A program made the position numbers and the translations under genes. From Sphaerotilus hippei (GTDB lineage Bacteria > Pseudomonadota > Gammaproteobacteria > Burkholderiales > Burkholderiaceae_C), in the NCBI RefSeq assembly GCF_003201595.1, contig NZ_QJJS01000008.1, positions 124,001 to 188,000 of the forward strand: a DNA stretch of 64,000 nucleotides. Reading direction: 5' to 3'. How positions within the stretch are numbered: the first letter of the stretch is position 1; the number at the start of each line of letters is the position of its first letter. Of the stretch, positions 11,490 to 21,488 are shown piece after piece. The notes below the pieces were generated by a model. That model was given only the letters and a program-made list of their open reading frames with translations. It was not told the origin of the DNA and made no database searches.

Positions 11490-12581
11490 ATGCGCGTCTT
11501 CCTGATCAGCGACAGCTTCACCGAGTTGCCGGGCCTGCCCGCGCAGCTGCCCGAGACCGGCCACCTGTGGATCACCAGCGGCCGGCGCGAGTTCGAGGTC
11601 AACCAGGCGGACCTGCAGAACCAGCTGCAGGCCTGGACCGGCTCGATGCTGATCGACCTGCACGTCTCGGACCTGCTGAACCACCAGCTGCCCTCGCACT
11701 TCGACTACACCTCGGTCTACGACCTGCTGGTGTTCCGGCGGCTGGCCGCCGGTGCCGGCAGCTCCGCCCTCTTCCTCGACGAGGACCGCGGCACCGCCCG
11801 CTCGGCGCTGGAAGCGCTGCGCACCATCGACACCAGTCCGGTCGGTTTTGCGGTGTTCGATCGCTGCCTGCTGACCGTGCACCCGGCCGACTGCCAGATC
11901 CGCGACTTCTTCGTCGAACGCCTGCGCCAGATGCAGGTCGCCAGCGCCAGCGGCGTCTCCCGGCTGCCGCCGAACCCGGCCGACCTGATGCTGCGCATCG
12001 TCAACCACATGGTCGACAGCTACCTGGACCTGCGCCGGCTGCTGACCCGGCAGCTGGGCACGCTGCAGCAGGAGCTGTTCGGCAAGCGACCGCAGCCGAT
12101 CAACTGGCGGGCGCTGCTGGAGTCGCGCAATACGCTGCACCAGCTCGAGGACATCTGCGAAGACCAGCGCAGCGCGATCCAGGAATGGATGGACGCGCTG
12201 GCCGAATGGCCGGCCGCCGCCGATCCAGCGGCCAAGACCGAGCAGGAGCTGCTGCGGGTGCGCTCGCGTGACGTGCTCGAGCACATCGAGCGGGTGCTGA
12301 CCCATGTGCGGCGGCTGGAGTCCTCGGTCGAGAGCGCCGTGCAGATGCACTTTTCCGACATGGGCCAGCGCACCAACGAGATCATGCGCACGCTGACGGT
12401 GCTGACCGCCATCTTCCTGCCGCTGAACCTGATCACCGGCATCTTCGGCATGAACTTCGAGTCCATGCCGCTGCTGAAGGACTCGCACGGCTTCTGGATC
12501 TCGATCGTGCTGATGGCCTCGGTGGTGGTCGGCCTGGTCAGCGTCTTCTGGCGCCGCCGCTACATCGGCCACGACCGCTGA
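11490..12581 (+). CDS. CorA-family magnesium/divalent cation transporter
   Basis: A 363-residue CorA-type channel. It has a long cytoplasmic N-terminal alpha/beta domain, a long stalk helix (VRSRDVLEHIERVLTHVRRLESSVESAVQMHFSD), and two C-terminal transmembrane helices. The first ends in the signature GMNF (LITGIFGMNFESMPLL) and the basic tail is WRRRYIGHDR. GMN is the ion-selectivity signature of the family. It follows hemB by 40 bp on the same strand and may be cotranscribed. Substrate (Mg, Co, Ni or Zn) cannot be fixed from sequence. Confidence 0.9.
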   Translation: MRVFLISDSFTELPGLPAQLPETGHLWITSGRREFEVNQADLQNQLQAWTGSMLIDLHVSDLLNHQLPSHFDYTSVYDLLVFRRLAAGAGSSALFLDEDRGTARSALEALRTIDTSPVGFAVFDRCLLTVHPADCQIRDFFVERLRQMQVASASGVSRLPPNPADLMLRIVNHMVDSYLDLRRLLTRQLGTLQQELFGKRPQPINWRALLESRNTLHQLEDICEDQRSAIQEWMDALAEWPAAADPAAKTEQELLRVRSRDVLEHIERVLTHVRRLESSVESAVQMHFSDMGQRTNEIMRTLTVLTAIFLPLNLITGIFGMNFESMPLLKDSHGFWISIVLMASVVVGLVSVFWRRRYIGHDR

Positions 12582-12602
12582 ACGCGGCGCGGCCGCAGGC
12601 CG

Positions 12603-13496
12603 TCAGCCGGCCGCCATGGCCTGCCGGTAGACCTCGCCCGCCAGGCAGAGGTCTTCCCAGGAGCGGGCCTTGTCGAGCGGATTGCGCAGCAGGTAGGCCG
12701 GGTGGTAGGTGACCACCAGCGGCACGCCGTGGTATTCGTGCATCCGACCCCGCAGGCGGCCGATCGGCTCGGTGCTGCCCAGCAGCGACTGCACCGCGAA
12801 GCGGCCCATCGCCAGGATCAGCTTCGGGCGGACCAGCTCGACCTGGCGCATCAGGAAGGGCTCGCAGCGCAGCACCTCCTCGGGGCCCGGGTTGCGGTTG
12901 CCGGGCGGGCGGCACTTCAGCACGTTGGCGATGCAGACCTGCTGCTCGGGTGACGCCTCGCCACGGCCGAGTCCGACCGCACGCAGCATGTTGTCGAGCA
13001 GCTGCCCGGCCTTGCCGACAAAAGGCTCGCCCCGCAGGTCTTCCTGCTCGCCCGGGGCTTCGCCCACCAGCATCCAGTGCGCTTGCGGATGACCGGCACC
13101 GAAGACGGTCTGGCGGCGGCTCTCGCACAGCGGGCAGGCCCGGCAGCCGGACACGGCCTCGCGCAGGGCATCCCAGGACATCGAGGCGATCTCGGCCGCC
13201 TGCGGATGGGGCGTCAGCCCTGCCGGGGCCGCCGCCCGGCGCGCCGGCAGCAGGGGAACGGCACGCCCGGCCGGAGCCGGTTCAGGCGCCGACACCGGCT
13301 CGACCGCAGCAGCGGCCATGGCCGGTGGAGCTGACTCGACGCGGGCCGTGACTGGCGCGGGCGGCGACACCGGCGCTGCCACCGGAGCCATCGGCACAGC
13401 GGCCACGACGGTCTCGGCCGGCACGCCACCCGCACCGGGCCACAGCGGCACGCCGATCTCGCGCAGCAGCGCGTGCTGACGCCGGGTCCAGCTCAT
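12603..13496 (-). CDS. Uracil-DNA glycosylase, family 4/5-like (4Fe-4S)
   Basis: Removes uracil from DNA. The 297-residue protein has a short N-terminal helix, a Pro/Ala-rich linker (about 20-95), then a UDG domain beginning SGCRACPLCESRRQTVFGAG. It continues with LVGEAPGEQEDLRGEPFVGKAGQLLDNML, CIANVLKCRPPGNRNP and the late motif VVTYHPAYLLRNP. Two early cysteines (CRAC) and two later ones (CIANVLKC...RC) are the expected 4Fe-4S ligands. The start overlaps the rimI stop as ATGA. The low-complexity linker is longer than usual. It is the third gene of the tsaB-rimI-udg operon. Confidence 0.92.
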   Translation of the reverse strand: MSWTRRQHALLREIGVPLWPGAGGVPAETVVAAVPMAPVAAPVSPPAPVTARVESAPPAMAAAAVEPVSAPEPAPAGRAVPLLPARRAAAPAGLTPHPQAAEIASMSWDALREAVSGCRACPLCESRRQTVFGAGHPQAHWMLVGEAPGEQEDLRGEPFVGKAGQLLDNMLRAVGLGRGEASPEQQVCIANVLKCRPPGNRNPGPEEVLRCEPFLMRQVELVRPKLILAMGRFAVQSLLGSTEPIGRLRGRMHEYHGVPLVVTYHPAYLLRNPLDKARSWEDLCLAGEVYRQAMAAG

Positions 13497-14005
13497 GGTG
13501 CGACCGCTCCCGGGGCCGGCACGGGACAGCGCAGCACCAGCGCGTCCTCGCGTCCCCCGCCATGGTCGGGGTAATAGGCCTTGCGGCGCCCGACCTCCTC
13601 GAAACCGAAGCGCCGGTACAGGCGCAGCGCCCGCTCGTTGCTCGGCCGCACCTCGAGCCACAGGGCCTCGGCACGGGTGCGGATCGCCTCCTGCTCGAGG
13701 GCCCGCAGCAGCATCAGGCCGTGGCCGCGGCCCTGCAGGGCGGGCGCCACGCTCAGGTTCAGCAGGTGCCACTCGTCGACACCGGCCATCGAGACGTGAT
13801 AGCCCAGCAGCTGCCCCTCCGGCGCCCACAGGCACTGGGCCAGGTAGCCCGAAGCCAGTGCATCGACGAAGTTGCCGCGGCTCCACGGGAAGGGGTAGGC
13901 CTGCAGCTCGAGCGTCATGACCTGGTCAAGCGAGCGCACCTCCATCGGCAGCAGCGACGGCGTCGGCTCCACCGCGGCCAGGGCCGCCAGCGGCGCGCGG
14001 TTCAT
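13493..14005 (-). CDS. rimI: Ribosomal protein S18 alanine N-acetyltransferase RimI
   Basis: GNAT-fold acetyltransferase that modifies the N-terminal alanine of ribosomal protein S18. The 170-residue protein has the acetyl-CoA loop LSVAPALQGRGHGLMLLRALEQ and the late motif EVRPSNERALRLYRRFGFEEVGRRKAYY that are characteristic of RimI. It lies between tsaB and udg with 4-nt overlaps on both sides. The tsaB-rimI pairing is widespread. Confidence 0.94.
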   Translation of the reverse strand: MNRAPLAALAAVEPTPSLLPMEVRSLDQVMTLELQAYPFPWSRGNFVDALASGYLAQCLWAPEGQLLGYHVSMAGVDEWHLLNLSVAPALQGRGHGLMLLRALEQEAIRTRAEALWLEVRPSNERALRLYRRFGFEEVGRRKAYYPDHGGGREDALVLRCPVPAPGAVAP

Positions 14006-14718
14006 GGTGCGCCCTCGATCGTGGCCTGGCGCAGGGCCAGCCGCTCGGCGGTGGTCTGGGCGACCTTGTCGCGCACGTACAGCGGCAGCGCCAGCGCCGG
14101 GTCGACCGCCGCGCCCGCGGCAAAGGCCTGGCGCACCGCGATGGCCAGGGCCGCACCGTCGGGCTGCGCGCCGGTCCAGGCCGGCGGCGCTCCGGGCAGC
14201 AGCAGTTCGGGGTGCACCAGGCCGGCATTGCCGGCCAGCGGGGCCGGATCATGGCGCATGGCCTCGCACAGCGCCGCCGGCGACCACAGCGCCACCGGCA
14301 CCGGCTGCAGCCAGCGGCCATCGGGCTGGCGGACGCAGCGGGCGGCGTAGATCTCGCCCATCCGGGCATCGAGCGCGGCCCACAGCGCGTGCGGGGCGCC
14401 CTGCGCCACGGCGGACTCGGCCACCAGGGCCAGCGTGTCCAGCGGGATCACCGGCAGGCCGGCGCCCAGCGCCAGTCCCTGGGTGATGGAGCAGGCCGTG
14501 CGCAGGCCGGTGAACGCACCGGGACCACGGCCGAAGCCGATCGCGTCGAGCCCGCGCACCGTCAGGCCGGCCTGGGCCAGCAGCGCCTGCACCGCCGGCA
14601 GCAGCAGGGCCGAGGACTGCGCCCCACCGGCCACAGCCTGGGTGAGGACCTGATCGCCCTGCACCAGCGCCAGGTGGATGGTGGACGTGGAAGCGTCGAG
14701 GGCCAGGAGTCGGGGCAT
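14002..14718 (-). CDS. tsaB: tRNA t6A37 biosynthesis protein TsaB
   Basis: Non-catalytic partner of TsaD in the complex that transfers threonylcarbamoyl to A37 of ANN-decoding tRNAs. The 238-residue protein has an ASKHA-type start MPRLLALDASTSTIHLAL and the signature GFGRGPGAFTGLRTACSITQGLALG. The ATG at 14718 is chosen because the homologous core begins there. It is the first gene of an operon with rimI and udg. The L-threonylcarbamoyladenylate synthase for the preceding step lies at 17.7-18.7 kb. Confidence 0.94.
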   Translation of the reverse strand: MPRLLALDASTSTIHLALVQGDQVLTQAVAGGAQSSALLLPAVQALLAQAGLTVRGLDAIGFGRGPGAFTGLRTACSITQGLALGAGLPVIPLDTLALVAESAVAQGAPHALWAALDARMGEIYAARCVRQPDGRWLQPVPVALWSPAALCEAMRHDPAPLAGNAGLVHPELLLPGAPPAWTGAQPDGAALAIAVRQAFAAGAAVDPALALPLYVRDKVAQTTAERLALRQATIEGAP

Positions 14719-14850
14719 GGACAGCAAGAGGAAAGTTCGGCGCGCCACAGGCATTCCGGGGCCCGCAGTGTAGCGGGAGCCCCCCGGGAATGCAGGAATG
14801 CTCACCAGCGGCCCGGCAACCTTCAAGACAGCTCCGTATGATGGAGCCCC

Positions 14851-16329
14851 ATGAAATCCCTGATGCGCTCGGTCGGCCTGCTGTGGTGGGGCGCTCTGAC
14901 CCTGCTGCCTGCAGGGACGAGCGCCCAGGCCGTGCCGACCGCCCCGGTCGAGACCACGCTGCCCGCCGCCATCACCCGGGTGCTGGCCGCCCAGCGCATT
15001 GACCCCCGGGCGCTGAGCCTGTGGGTCGGCCGCACGAACCGCACCGAACCGCTGCTGGCCTGGCGCGCCGACACGCCCGTGCTGTCGGCCTCGCTGATGA
15101 AGCTGCTGACCTCGGCCGCCGCGCTGGAGCGGCTCGGGCCGACCTGGCAATGGACGACCACGCTGGTGCTGGAGCGGCTGCCGATGGCCGGCGTGCTCGA
15201 CGGCTCGGTCTACGTCGTCGGCGGCGGCGACCCCCGCCTGACGCCCGAACGGCTGATGCTGGTGCTGCAGCAACTGCGCCAGCAGATGGGCGTGCAGCAG
15301 ATCCGCGGGGACATCGTGCTCGACCGCAGCGCCTTCCGGGTCGAGGCCCGCCACCCGGGCGACTTCGACGGCGAGCCCGGCAAGCCCTACAACGTGCAGC
15401 CCGATGCGCTGCTGATCAACCAGAACAGCCTGATGCTGACCTTCACGCCGGTGCCGGCGCTGGGGGTCGCGCGCGTCAGCATGGTGCCGGGCCTGAGCGG
15501 GGTCGAGCTGCCGGCGACCGTGCCGCTGGCCTCGGGCCCCTGCGGCGACTGGCGCGGCACGCTGGCCGCCGACCTCGGCCGCGCCGACCGGCTGAGCTTC
15601 GCCGGCCGTTTCCCGGCCGAATGTGGCGAGAAGGCCTGGCCGGTGGCCCATGCCGACCCGGCGACCTATGCCGCCCGTGCGATCGGGTCGATGTGGCAGC
15701 TGCTCGGCGGCCAGCTGCAGGGCCGGGTGCGCGACGGCAACCTGCCCGCCGAGGTCGAGGCCCGCGCCGGCAAGGACCCCGCCCTGTACAGCGCCCTGCC
15801 CTCGCCACCGCTGGCCGAGGTGCTGCGCGACATGAACAAGCACAGCAACAACACGATCGCCCGGCACGTGATGCTGGCGCTGGCACCGCAGCGGCCGGCC
15901 ACGGTCGAGGCCGGCCGCGAGGTCGCGCGCGACGTGGCGGTCCGCCAGGCCGGCTGCGCGGCCGACGAGGTCGTGGTGGACAACGGATCGGGCCTGTCGC
16001 GCCAGGAGCGGCTGAGCGCCAGCTGCCTGGGCCGGCTGCTGCAGTGGGCCTGGCAGCGGCCGTGGATGCCCGAGCTGATCGGCTCGCTGCCGATCGCCGG
16101 GGTGGAGACCACCGCACGGCGACTGACCGGCGCCACGGCCCAGGCGCACCTGAAGACCGGTTCGCTCCAGAACGTGTCCGGCATCGCCGGCTACATCGAC
16201 CAGCCCGACGGCACCCGCACGATGCTGGTGGCCATCCTCAACGACCACGGCAGCAGCAGCACCGACACCCGCGCGGTGCTCGACGGCGTGCTGCGGTGGT
16301 CAGCCTCCCTCAGAACGGATACCCCATGA
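14851..16329 (+). CDS. dacB: D-alanyl-D-alanine carboxypeptidase/endopeptidase (PBP4 type)
   Basis: Periplasmic class C penicillin-binding protein that trims or cleaves peptidoglycan cross-links. The 492-residue precursor has a signal peptide (about 1-26, cleavage near GTSAQA). Catalytic motifs are S81-L-M-K84 in SASLMKLLTS, S332-N-N in NKHSNNTIARH, and K435-T-G in LKTGSLQNVSG. The segment between the first two motifs carries the inserted domains expected of PBP4. Its stop overlaps the SemiSWEET start (ATGA). Confidence 0.94.
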   Translation: MKSLMRSVGLLWWGALTLLPAGTSAQAVPTAPVETTLPAAITRVLAAQRIDPRALSLWVGRTNRTEPLLAWRADTPVLSASLMKLLTSAAALERLGPTWQWTTTLVLERLPMAGVLDGSVYVVGGGDPRLTPERLMLVLQQLRQQMGVQQIRGDIVLDRSAFRVEARHPGDFDGEPGKPYNVQPDALLINQNSLMLTFTPVPALGVARVSMVPGLSGVELPATVPLASGPCGDWRGTLAADLGRADRLSFAGRFPAECGEKAWPVAHADPATYAARAIGSMWQLLGGQLQGRVRDGNLPAEVEARAGKDPALYSALPSPPLAEVLRDMNKHSNNTIARHVMLALAPQRPATVEAGREVARDVAVRQAGCAADEVVVDNGSGLSRQERLSASCLGRLLQWAWQRPWMPELIGSLPIAGVETTARRLTGATAQAHLKTGSLQNVSGIAGYIDQPDGTRTMLVAILNDHGSSSTDTRAVLDGVLRWSASLRTDTP

Positions 16330-16670
16330 ACGTGGACACCCTCCAGGACCTCGCGGACGGCCGCGCCGTCGACACCATCGGCACGGTGGCCGCCGTGCTC
16401 ACGACGATGTCCTTCGTGCCGCAGGCCTGGCTGACGCTGCGCACCCGCGACGTCAGCGGCATCTCGCTGTCGATGTACAGCGCCTTCACCGTCGGCGTGG
16501 CGCTGTGGCTGATCTACGGCTGCCTGCTGGGCGCCTGGCCGGTCATCATCGCCAACCTGCTGACGCTGACGCTGGCGGCCAGCATCCTGGGCATGAAGCT
16601 GTGGTTCGGCCGCACGGCCCTGCCGGCCCTGGCCCGCAGCGGCCCGATGTGCCCGGGTGACCGGGCCTGA
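16326..16670 (+). CDS. SemiSWEET-type small sugar transporter (MtN3/PQ-loop family)
   Basis: A 114-residue membrane protein with three transmembrane helices, one SWEET repeat that works as a dimer. The PQ motif is in TTMSFVPQAWLTLRTRDVSGISLSMYSAFTVGVALWLIYG, and a conserved Asn in the third helix is seen in VIIANLLTLTLA. It starts on the ATGA that ends dacB, so it is translationally coupled to a cell-wall enzyme. Sugar substrate is not evident. The C-terminal 15 residues are unremarkable. Confidence 0.88.
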   Translation: MNVDTLQDLADGRAVDTIGTVAAVLTTMSFVPQAWLTLRTRDVSGISLSMYSAFTVGVALWLIYGCLLGAWPVIIANLLTLTLAASILGMKLWFGRTALPALARSGPMCPGDRA

Positions 16671-16682
16671 GCCCGGCCCGGA

Positions 16683-17657
16683 TCAGAACGGGTTGTTGCG
16701 GGCGCGATTGACCGCCGCCAGCCCGAGCTGGCTGTGGAAGGGCAGGCCCGGCCGCTTGGCATCGGCCCACAGATAGGTCGAGGCCGTCGCGTCGGTGATC
16801 AGCGTGGAGGTGGTGCAGTCGGGCAGCGCGGTGCTGCAGGCGGCATCGGCCACGTTGGTGACGCTGTAGGTGCTCGGCGTGGTGATGATCGCGCTGAGGA
16901 TCGAGTGGGCCTGCACCAGGCCGGCGTAGCGGCCCTCGTTCGTCACGTTGGCGCGGAACTCGGTGTTGAAGCGTTCGGTCAGGGCGGTCAGCACCGCCGA
17001 GTCGTCGGCCGACGCCAGGCCGCGCACGTAAGGCGAGTAGATCAGGCTGGGCACGGTGGAATAGACCACCCGCGCGCCGGCGCCGCTGTCGGTGATCGAG
17101 TTGACCAGCGCGCCCAGCTTCGTGCCGGCGGCGGCCACCTGGGCCAGCGCCGCCTCCTGGGTCAGCGTGCCGGCCCGGCGGGCCTCGAACGCGGCCAGCA
17201 CGTCGTGCATGCCCGCCAGCACCGTCACCAGCGTGGCCGGGGCGAAGGTGTTGGCCGCACGGTAGGTGGTGACCTGGGCCACGACGTCGTCCACGGTCGC
17301 GCCGACCGTCGCCTGGATGCGGCTGGGCGGATTGGTCGCCGAGGTGCAGACGTCGAACGGCAGGCTGTAGTTGTCGGCCAGCACCTGGTTCCAGATGGCG
17401 TTGCTGGTGCAGTCGAGGCTGCCGTCGGTGGCCAGGGCGTTGACGCTGTACTTGCGGCCGGTGCTGGAGGTCGAGCCGGCGACGATCACGCTGAGCTCGT
17501 CGCCGAAGCTGACCACCTTGGTGGGCGCGTATTCCTCGACCCGCTGCGCACCGCCGCAGGCCACCAGGGTCGCGCCCAGCAGCATCGACCCGATCCGACC
17601 GCCCCAGCGGACCCAACGCCGATCCGCGGACGGCTGCACAGACTCAAAAGCACTCAT
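16683..17657 (-). CDS. SGNH/GDSL-like lipoprotein with altered catalytic residues
   Basis: A 324-residue secreted lipoprotein: basic N-terminus, hydrophobic stretch, lipobox LVAC with Cys34. The fold is SGNH/GDSL-like. Block I reads VVSFGDELSVIV (50-59), where the nucleophilic Ser of GDSL is Glu54. Block III reads VLAGMHDVL, where the usual Asn of GxND is His151. Block V keeps D299 and H308 (WADAKRPGLPFHSQLG), and the protein ends ARNNPF. The start at 17657 is preferred over an upstream ATG at 17687 because GGAG lies 5 nt before it. Loss of the Ser suggests a non-hydrolytic role or different chemistry, possibly conserved in a subfamily. Confidence 0.8.
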   Translation of the reverse strand: MSAFESVQPSADRRWVRWGGRIGSMLLGATLVACGGAQRVEEYAPTKVVSFGDELSVIVAGSTSSTGRKYSVNALATDGSLDCTSNAIWNQVLADNYSLPFDVCTSATNPPSRIQATVGATVDDVVAQVTTYRAANTFAPATLVTVLAGMHDVLAAFEARRAGTLTQEAALAQVAAAGTKLGALVNSITDSGAGARVVYSTVPSLIYSPYVRGLASADDSAVLTALTERFNTEFRANVTNEGRYAGLVQAHSILSAIITTPSTYSVTNVADAACSTALPDCTTSTLITDATASTYLWADAKRPGLPFHSQLGLAAVNRARNNPF

Positions 17658-17693
17658 CAAGACTCCAAAGGGATGGCAACGTGCCATCGGGCA

Positions 17694-18719
17694 TCAAGCA
17701 TCAGGCGCAGCGGCGGCGGCTCGCTGCAGGCGGTCACGCACGCCGTCCCAGACCGGATCGGCGGGCGGCTGCTCCACCCAGATCTGTCCGACCCGGGCCG
17801 CATCGAGGTCCCGCAGCACGCCGAACAGCTCATGCGCCACGGCATCCGGATCGCTCGGCATCACGCGGTGCAGCATACCCGGCGCCCCGGCCGGCAGGAC
17901 CGAGCGGCAATATACCGCCACGGGGTCTCCCGGACGTGTCGCGGCCGCGGACGACTGCAACGCCGCCCGCAGCGTGTCGGTGTCCATCAAGCGCACGGTG
18001 GCGCTGGGCGCGTAGTGGGCGGCCAGCGTGCCCGACGCCCGCGGGCTGTGGCCGTCACGCTGGCCCAGCGGGGCCTGCAGCACGGCCTCGATGTGTGCCG
18101 CGCTGAGCGCGCCGGGGCGCAGCAGCACCGCCGGCTCGCGGGTGCAGTCGATGATGGCCGACTCGATGCCGACGGCGCAGTCGCCACCGTCGAGCACGAT
18201 CAGCCCGGGCAGCGCGGTGAACTCGTCGGCCACATGCGCGGCCCGGGTCGGGCTGACGCGCCCGAAGCGGTTGGCGCTGGGCGCGGCCACGCCCGGCACG
18301 CCGGCCGCCGCGGCCGCCCGCAGCAGCGCCAGCGCCAGCGGGTGCGAGGGGCAGCGCAGGCCGACGCTGTCCTGGCCGCCGGCCGCCTCGGCACCGATGC
18401 CCTCGCGGCGCGGCACGATGACGGTCAGCGGGCCGGGCCAGAAGGCGGCCATCAGCCGGCGTGCCGACGGGGGCAACTCGGCCGCGAACGCCTCGGCCCC
18501 GGCCGCATCGGCCACGTGCACGATCAGCGGGTGGTCGCTGGGCCGGCCCTTGGCGGCGAAGATGCGGGCCACCGCCGCGGCGTCATCGGCGCGGGCACCC
18601 AGGCCGTAGACCGTCTCGGTCGGAAAGGCCAGCAGCTCGCCACGCACCAGCGCGTCGACCGCGGCCGGCAGGGCCGCGGCCTGATCCGCGGGGCTGGAGG
18701 CGGGCGTCACCCGAGCCAT
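17694..18719 (-). CDS. L-threonylcarbamoyladenylate synthase (Sua5/TsaC type)
   Basis: Makes L-threonylcarbamoyl-AMP from threonine, bicarbonate and ATP for t6A37 tRNA modification. The 341-residue protein has the YrdC domain (about 15-210: LLAFPTETVYGLGARADD, KGRPSDHPLIVHV, WPGPLTVIV, APSANRFGRVSPT, GIESAIIDC). A Sua5 C-terminal domain follows the linker GTLAAHYAPSATVRLMD. Length indicates the long Sua5 form rather than TsaC. It lies downstream of purE-purK in the same direction, with a 22-bp gap. Confidence 0.94.
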   Translation of the reverse strand: MARVTPASSPADQAAALPAAVDALVRGELLAFPTETVYGLGARADDAAAVARIFAAKGRPSDHPLIVHVADAAGAEAFAAELPPSARRLMAAFWPGPLTVIVPRREGIGAEAAGGQDSVGLRCPSHPLALALLRAAAAAGVPGVAAPSANRFGRVSPTRAAHVADEFTALPGLIVLDGGDCAVGIESAIIDCTREPAVLLRPGALSAAHIEAVLQAPLGQRDGHSPRASGTLAAHYAPSATVRLMDTDTLRAALQSSAAATRPGDPVAVYCRSVLPAGAPGMLHRVMPSDPDAVAHELFGVLRDLDAARVGQIWVEQPPADPVWDGVRDRLQRAAAAAPDA

Positions 18720-18741
18720 GACCGAGCTCCGGGGGCACGCA

Positions 18742-19943
<1,202 letters not shown>

Positions 19944-19944
<1 letters not shown>

Positions 19945-20438
19945 CAGCCCTCCAGCTTCATGGCGCGGGCGACCTCGGTCTGGCGCTCGCGGAAGGCCTG
20001 CAGGCGCGCGGCCAGGTCGCTGTCGTGGTTGGCCAGCTGGGCCACCGCGAACAGCGCCGCATTGGCCGCACCGGCCACGCCGATCGCGAAGGTCGCCACC
20101 GGGATGCCCTTGGGCATCTGCACGATGGAGTGCAGCGAGTCGACCCCCTGCAGGTGCTTGCTGGCCACGGGCACGCCCAGCACCGGCACGGTGGTCTTGG
20201 CCGCCAGCATGCCGGGCAGGTGAGCCGCCCCGCCGGCACCGGCGATGATGGCCTGCAGGCCCCGGCCGCGCGCCGCCTCGGCGTAGCGGAACATGTCGTC
20301 GGGCATGCGATGCGCGGACACCACCTGGGCTTCATAGGGCACGCCGAACTCGGCGAGAATCTCGGCGGCATGCTTCATGGTGTCCCAGTCACTGTTGGAC
20401 CCCATGACGATGCCAACCACGGGCGAGGCGCTGTTCAC
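19944..20438 (-). CDS. purE: N5-carboxyaminoimidazole ribonucleotide mutase
   Basis: Class I PurE, which converts N5-CAIR to CAIR. The 164-residue protein shows [24 protein letters not shown] with the catalytic His, [28 protein letters not shown] and the octamer-forming C-terminus. It precedes purK. The pathway's next enzyme, PurC, is encoded 2 kb away on the same strand. Confidence 0.97.
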
Positions 20439-20539
20439 GGCGTACTCCGGGCGGAAAAGGACGCGATTTTAGGCGCCTGACGCACCGGGCTTGCATTTGG
20501 GGGCAGTCGCCTTCACCTCAGCCGCACAAAGGTGCCGCG

Positions 20540-21481
20540 ATGATCGATATCACACTAGAGAATTTTGAAGCCGAACTGATCCAGGCCTCGATGCAGCGCC
20601 CGGTGCTGCTCGACATCTGGGCGCCGTGGTGCGGCCCCTGCCGCACGCTCGGTCCGATGCTCGAGAAGCTCGAGACCGACTACGACGGACGCTTCCTGCT
20701 GGCCAAGCTCGACAGCGACGCCGTGCCCGAGATCGCGACCCAGCTCAGCCAGATGTTCGGCGTGCGCTCGATCCCCTTCTGCGTGATGTTCCTGCAGGGC
20801 CAGCCGGTCGACGGATTCGTCGGCGCGCTGCCGGAGGACAAGCTGCGCGAGTTCCTCGACAAGCATGTGCCGAGCGCCGCCGAGGCGGAAGCAGAGGCCG
20901 ACACGCTGGAAGCCGAGGCGCTGGTCGAGGAGGGAGACGACGACGCGGCGGTGGCCAAGCTGGCCGAGGCGCTCGCCCTGACGCCCGACCACGAGATGGC
21001 GCGCCACGACCTGGTCAAGCTGCTGCTGGAGCTGGGCCGCATCGACGCCGCCCGCGAGGCGTATGCCCCGGTGGCCGGCAAGCCCTACATCGACACCCGC
21101 CTGGCCGCGCTCGGCTGGTGGCTGCTGGCCTGCGAGAAGGCCGGCCAGGCCCGCTCGCTGGCGGAGCTCGACGCGGCGATCGCCGCCAACCGGCGCGACT
21201 TCGCCGCCCGCTTCGAGCGCGCCCTGCTGCTGCTGGCACGCGACGCCCGCACCGAGGCGATGGACGAGCTGCTCGAGATCATCATGCGCGACAAGGCCTG
21301 GGGCGAGGAGAACCCGCGCAAGCTCTACGTCGCCATCCTCGAGCTGATGAGCAAGCCCGCCCCCAAGGCCCAGGCGGCCGAGGCCAAGGGCGCCGTGCAG
21401 CTGGCCGGCAAGGCGACGGTCCCGCAGGGCGATCCGGTCATCGACCAGTACCGCCGCAAGCTCAGCATGTCGCTGTTCTGA
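20540..21481 (+). CDS. TPR thioredoxin CnoX/YbbN-like chaperedoxin
   Basis: A 313-residue protein with an N-terminal thioredoxin domain (1-110), an acidic linker (ADTLEAEALVEEGDDD), and C-terminal tetratricopeptide repeats (about 120-290). The active site is WAPWCGPC, so it should be redox-active, unlike E. coli YbbN/CnoX where the first cysteine is replaced. CnoX proteins protect unfolded proteins under oxidative bleach stress and hand them to GroEL/DnaK. The gene is divergent from purE. Confidence 0.9.
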   Translation: MIDITLENFEAELIQASMQRPVLLDIWAPWCGPCRTLGPMLEKLETDYDGRFLLAKLDSDAVPEIATQLSQMFGVRSIPFCVMFLQGQPVDGFVGALPEDKLREFLDKHVPSAAEAEAEADTLEAEALVEEGDDDAAVAKLAEALALTPDHEMARHDLVKLLLELGRIDAAREAYAPVAGKPYIDTRLAALGWWLLACEKAGQARSLAELDAAIAANRRDFAARFERALLLLARDARTEAMDELLEIIMRDKAWGEENPRKLYVAILELMSKPAPKAQAAEAKGAVQLAGKATVPQGDPVIDQYRRKLSMSLF

Positions 21482-21488
21482 CGCCGGC

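Noticed and set aside
16661-16676. Terminator between the SemiSWEET and GDSL-like genes (CCGGGC-CTGA-GCCCGG)
   Set aside because: The stem overlaps the stop codon and no U-tract follows on either strand. GC-rich hairpins of this size are common by chance here.
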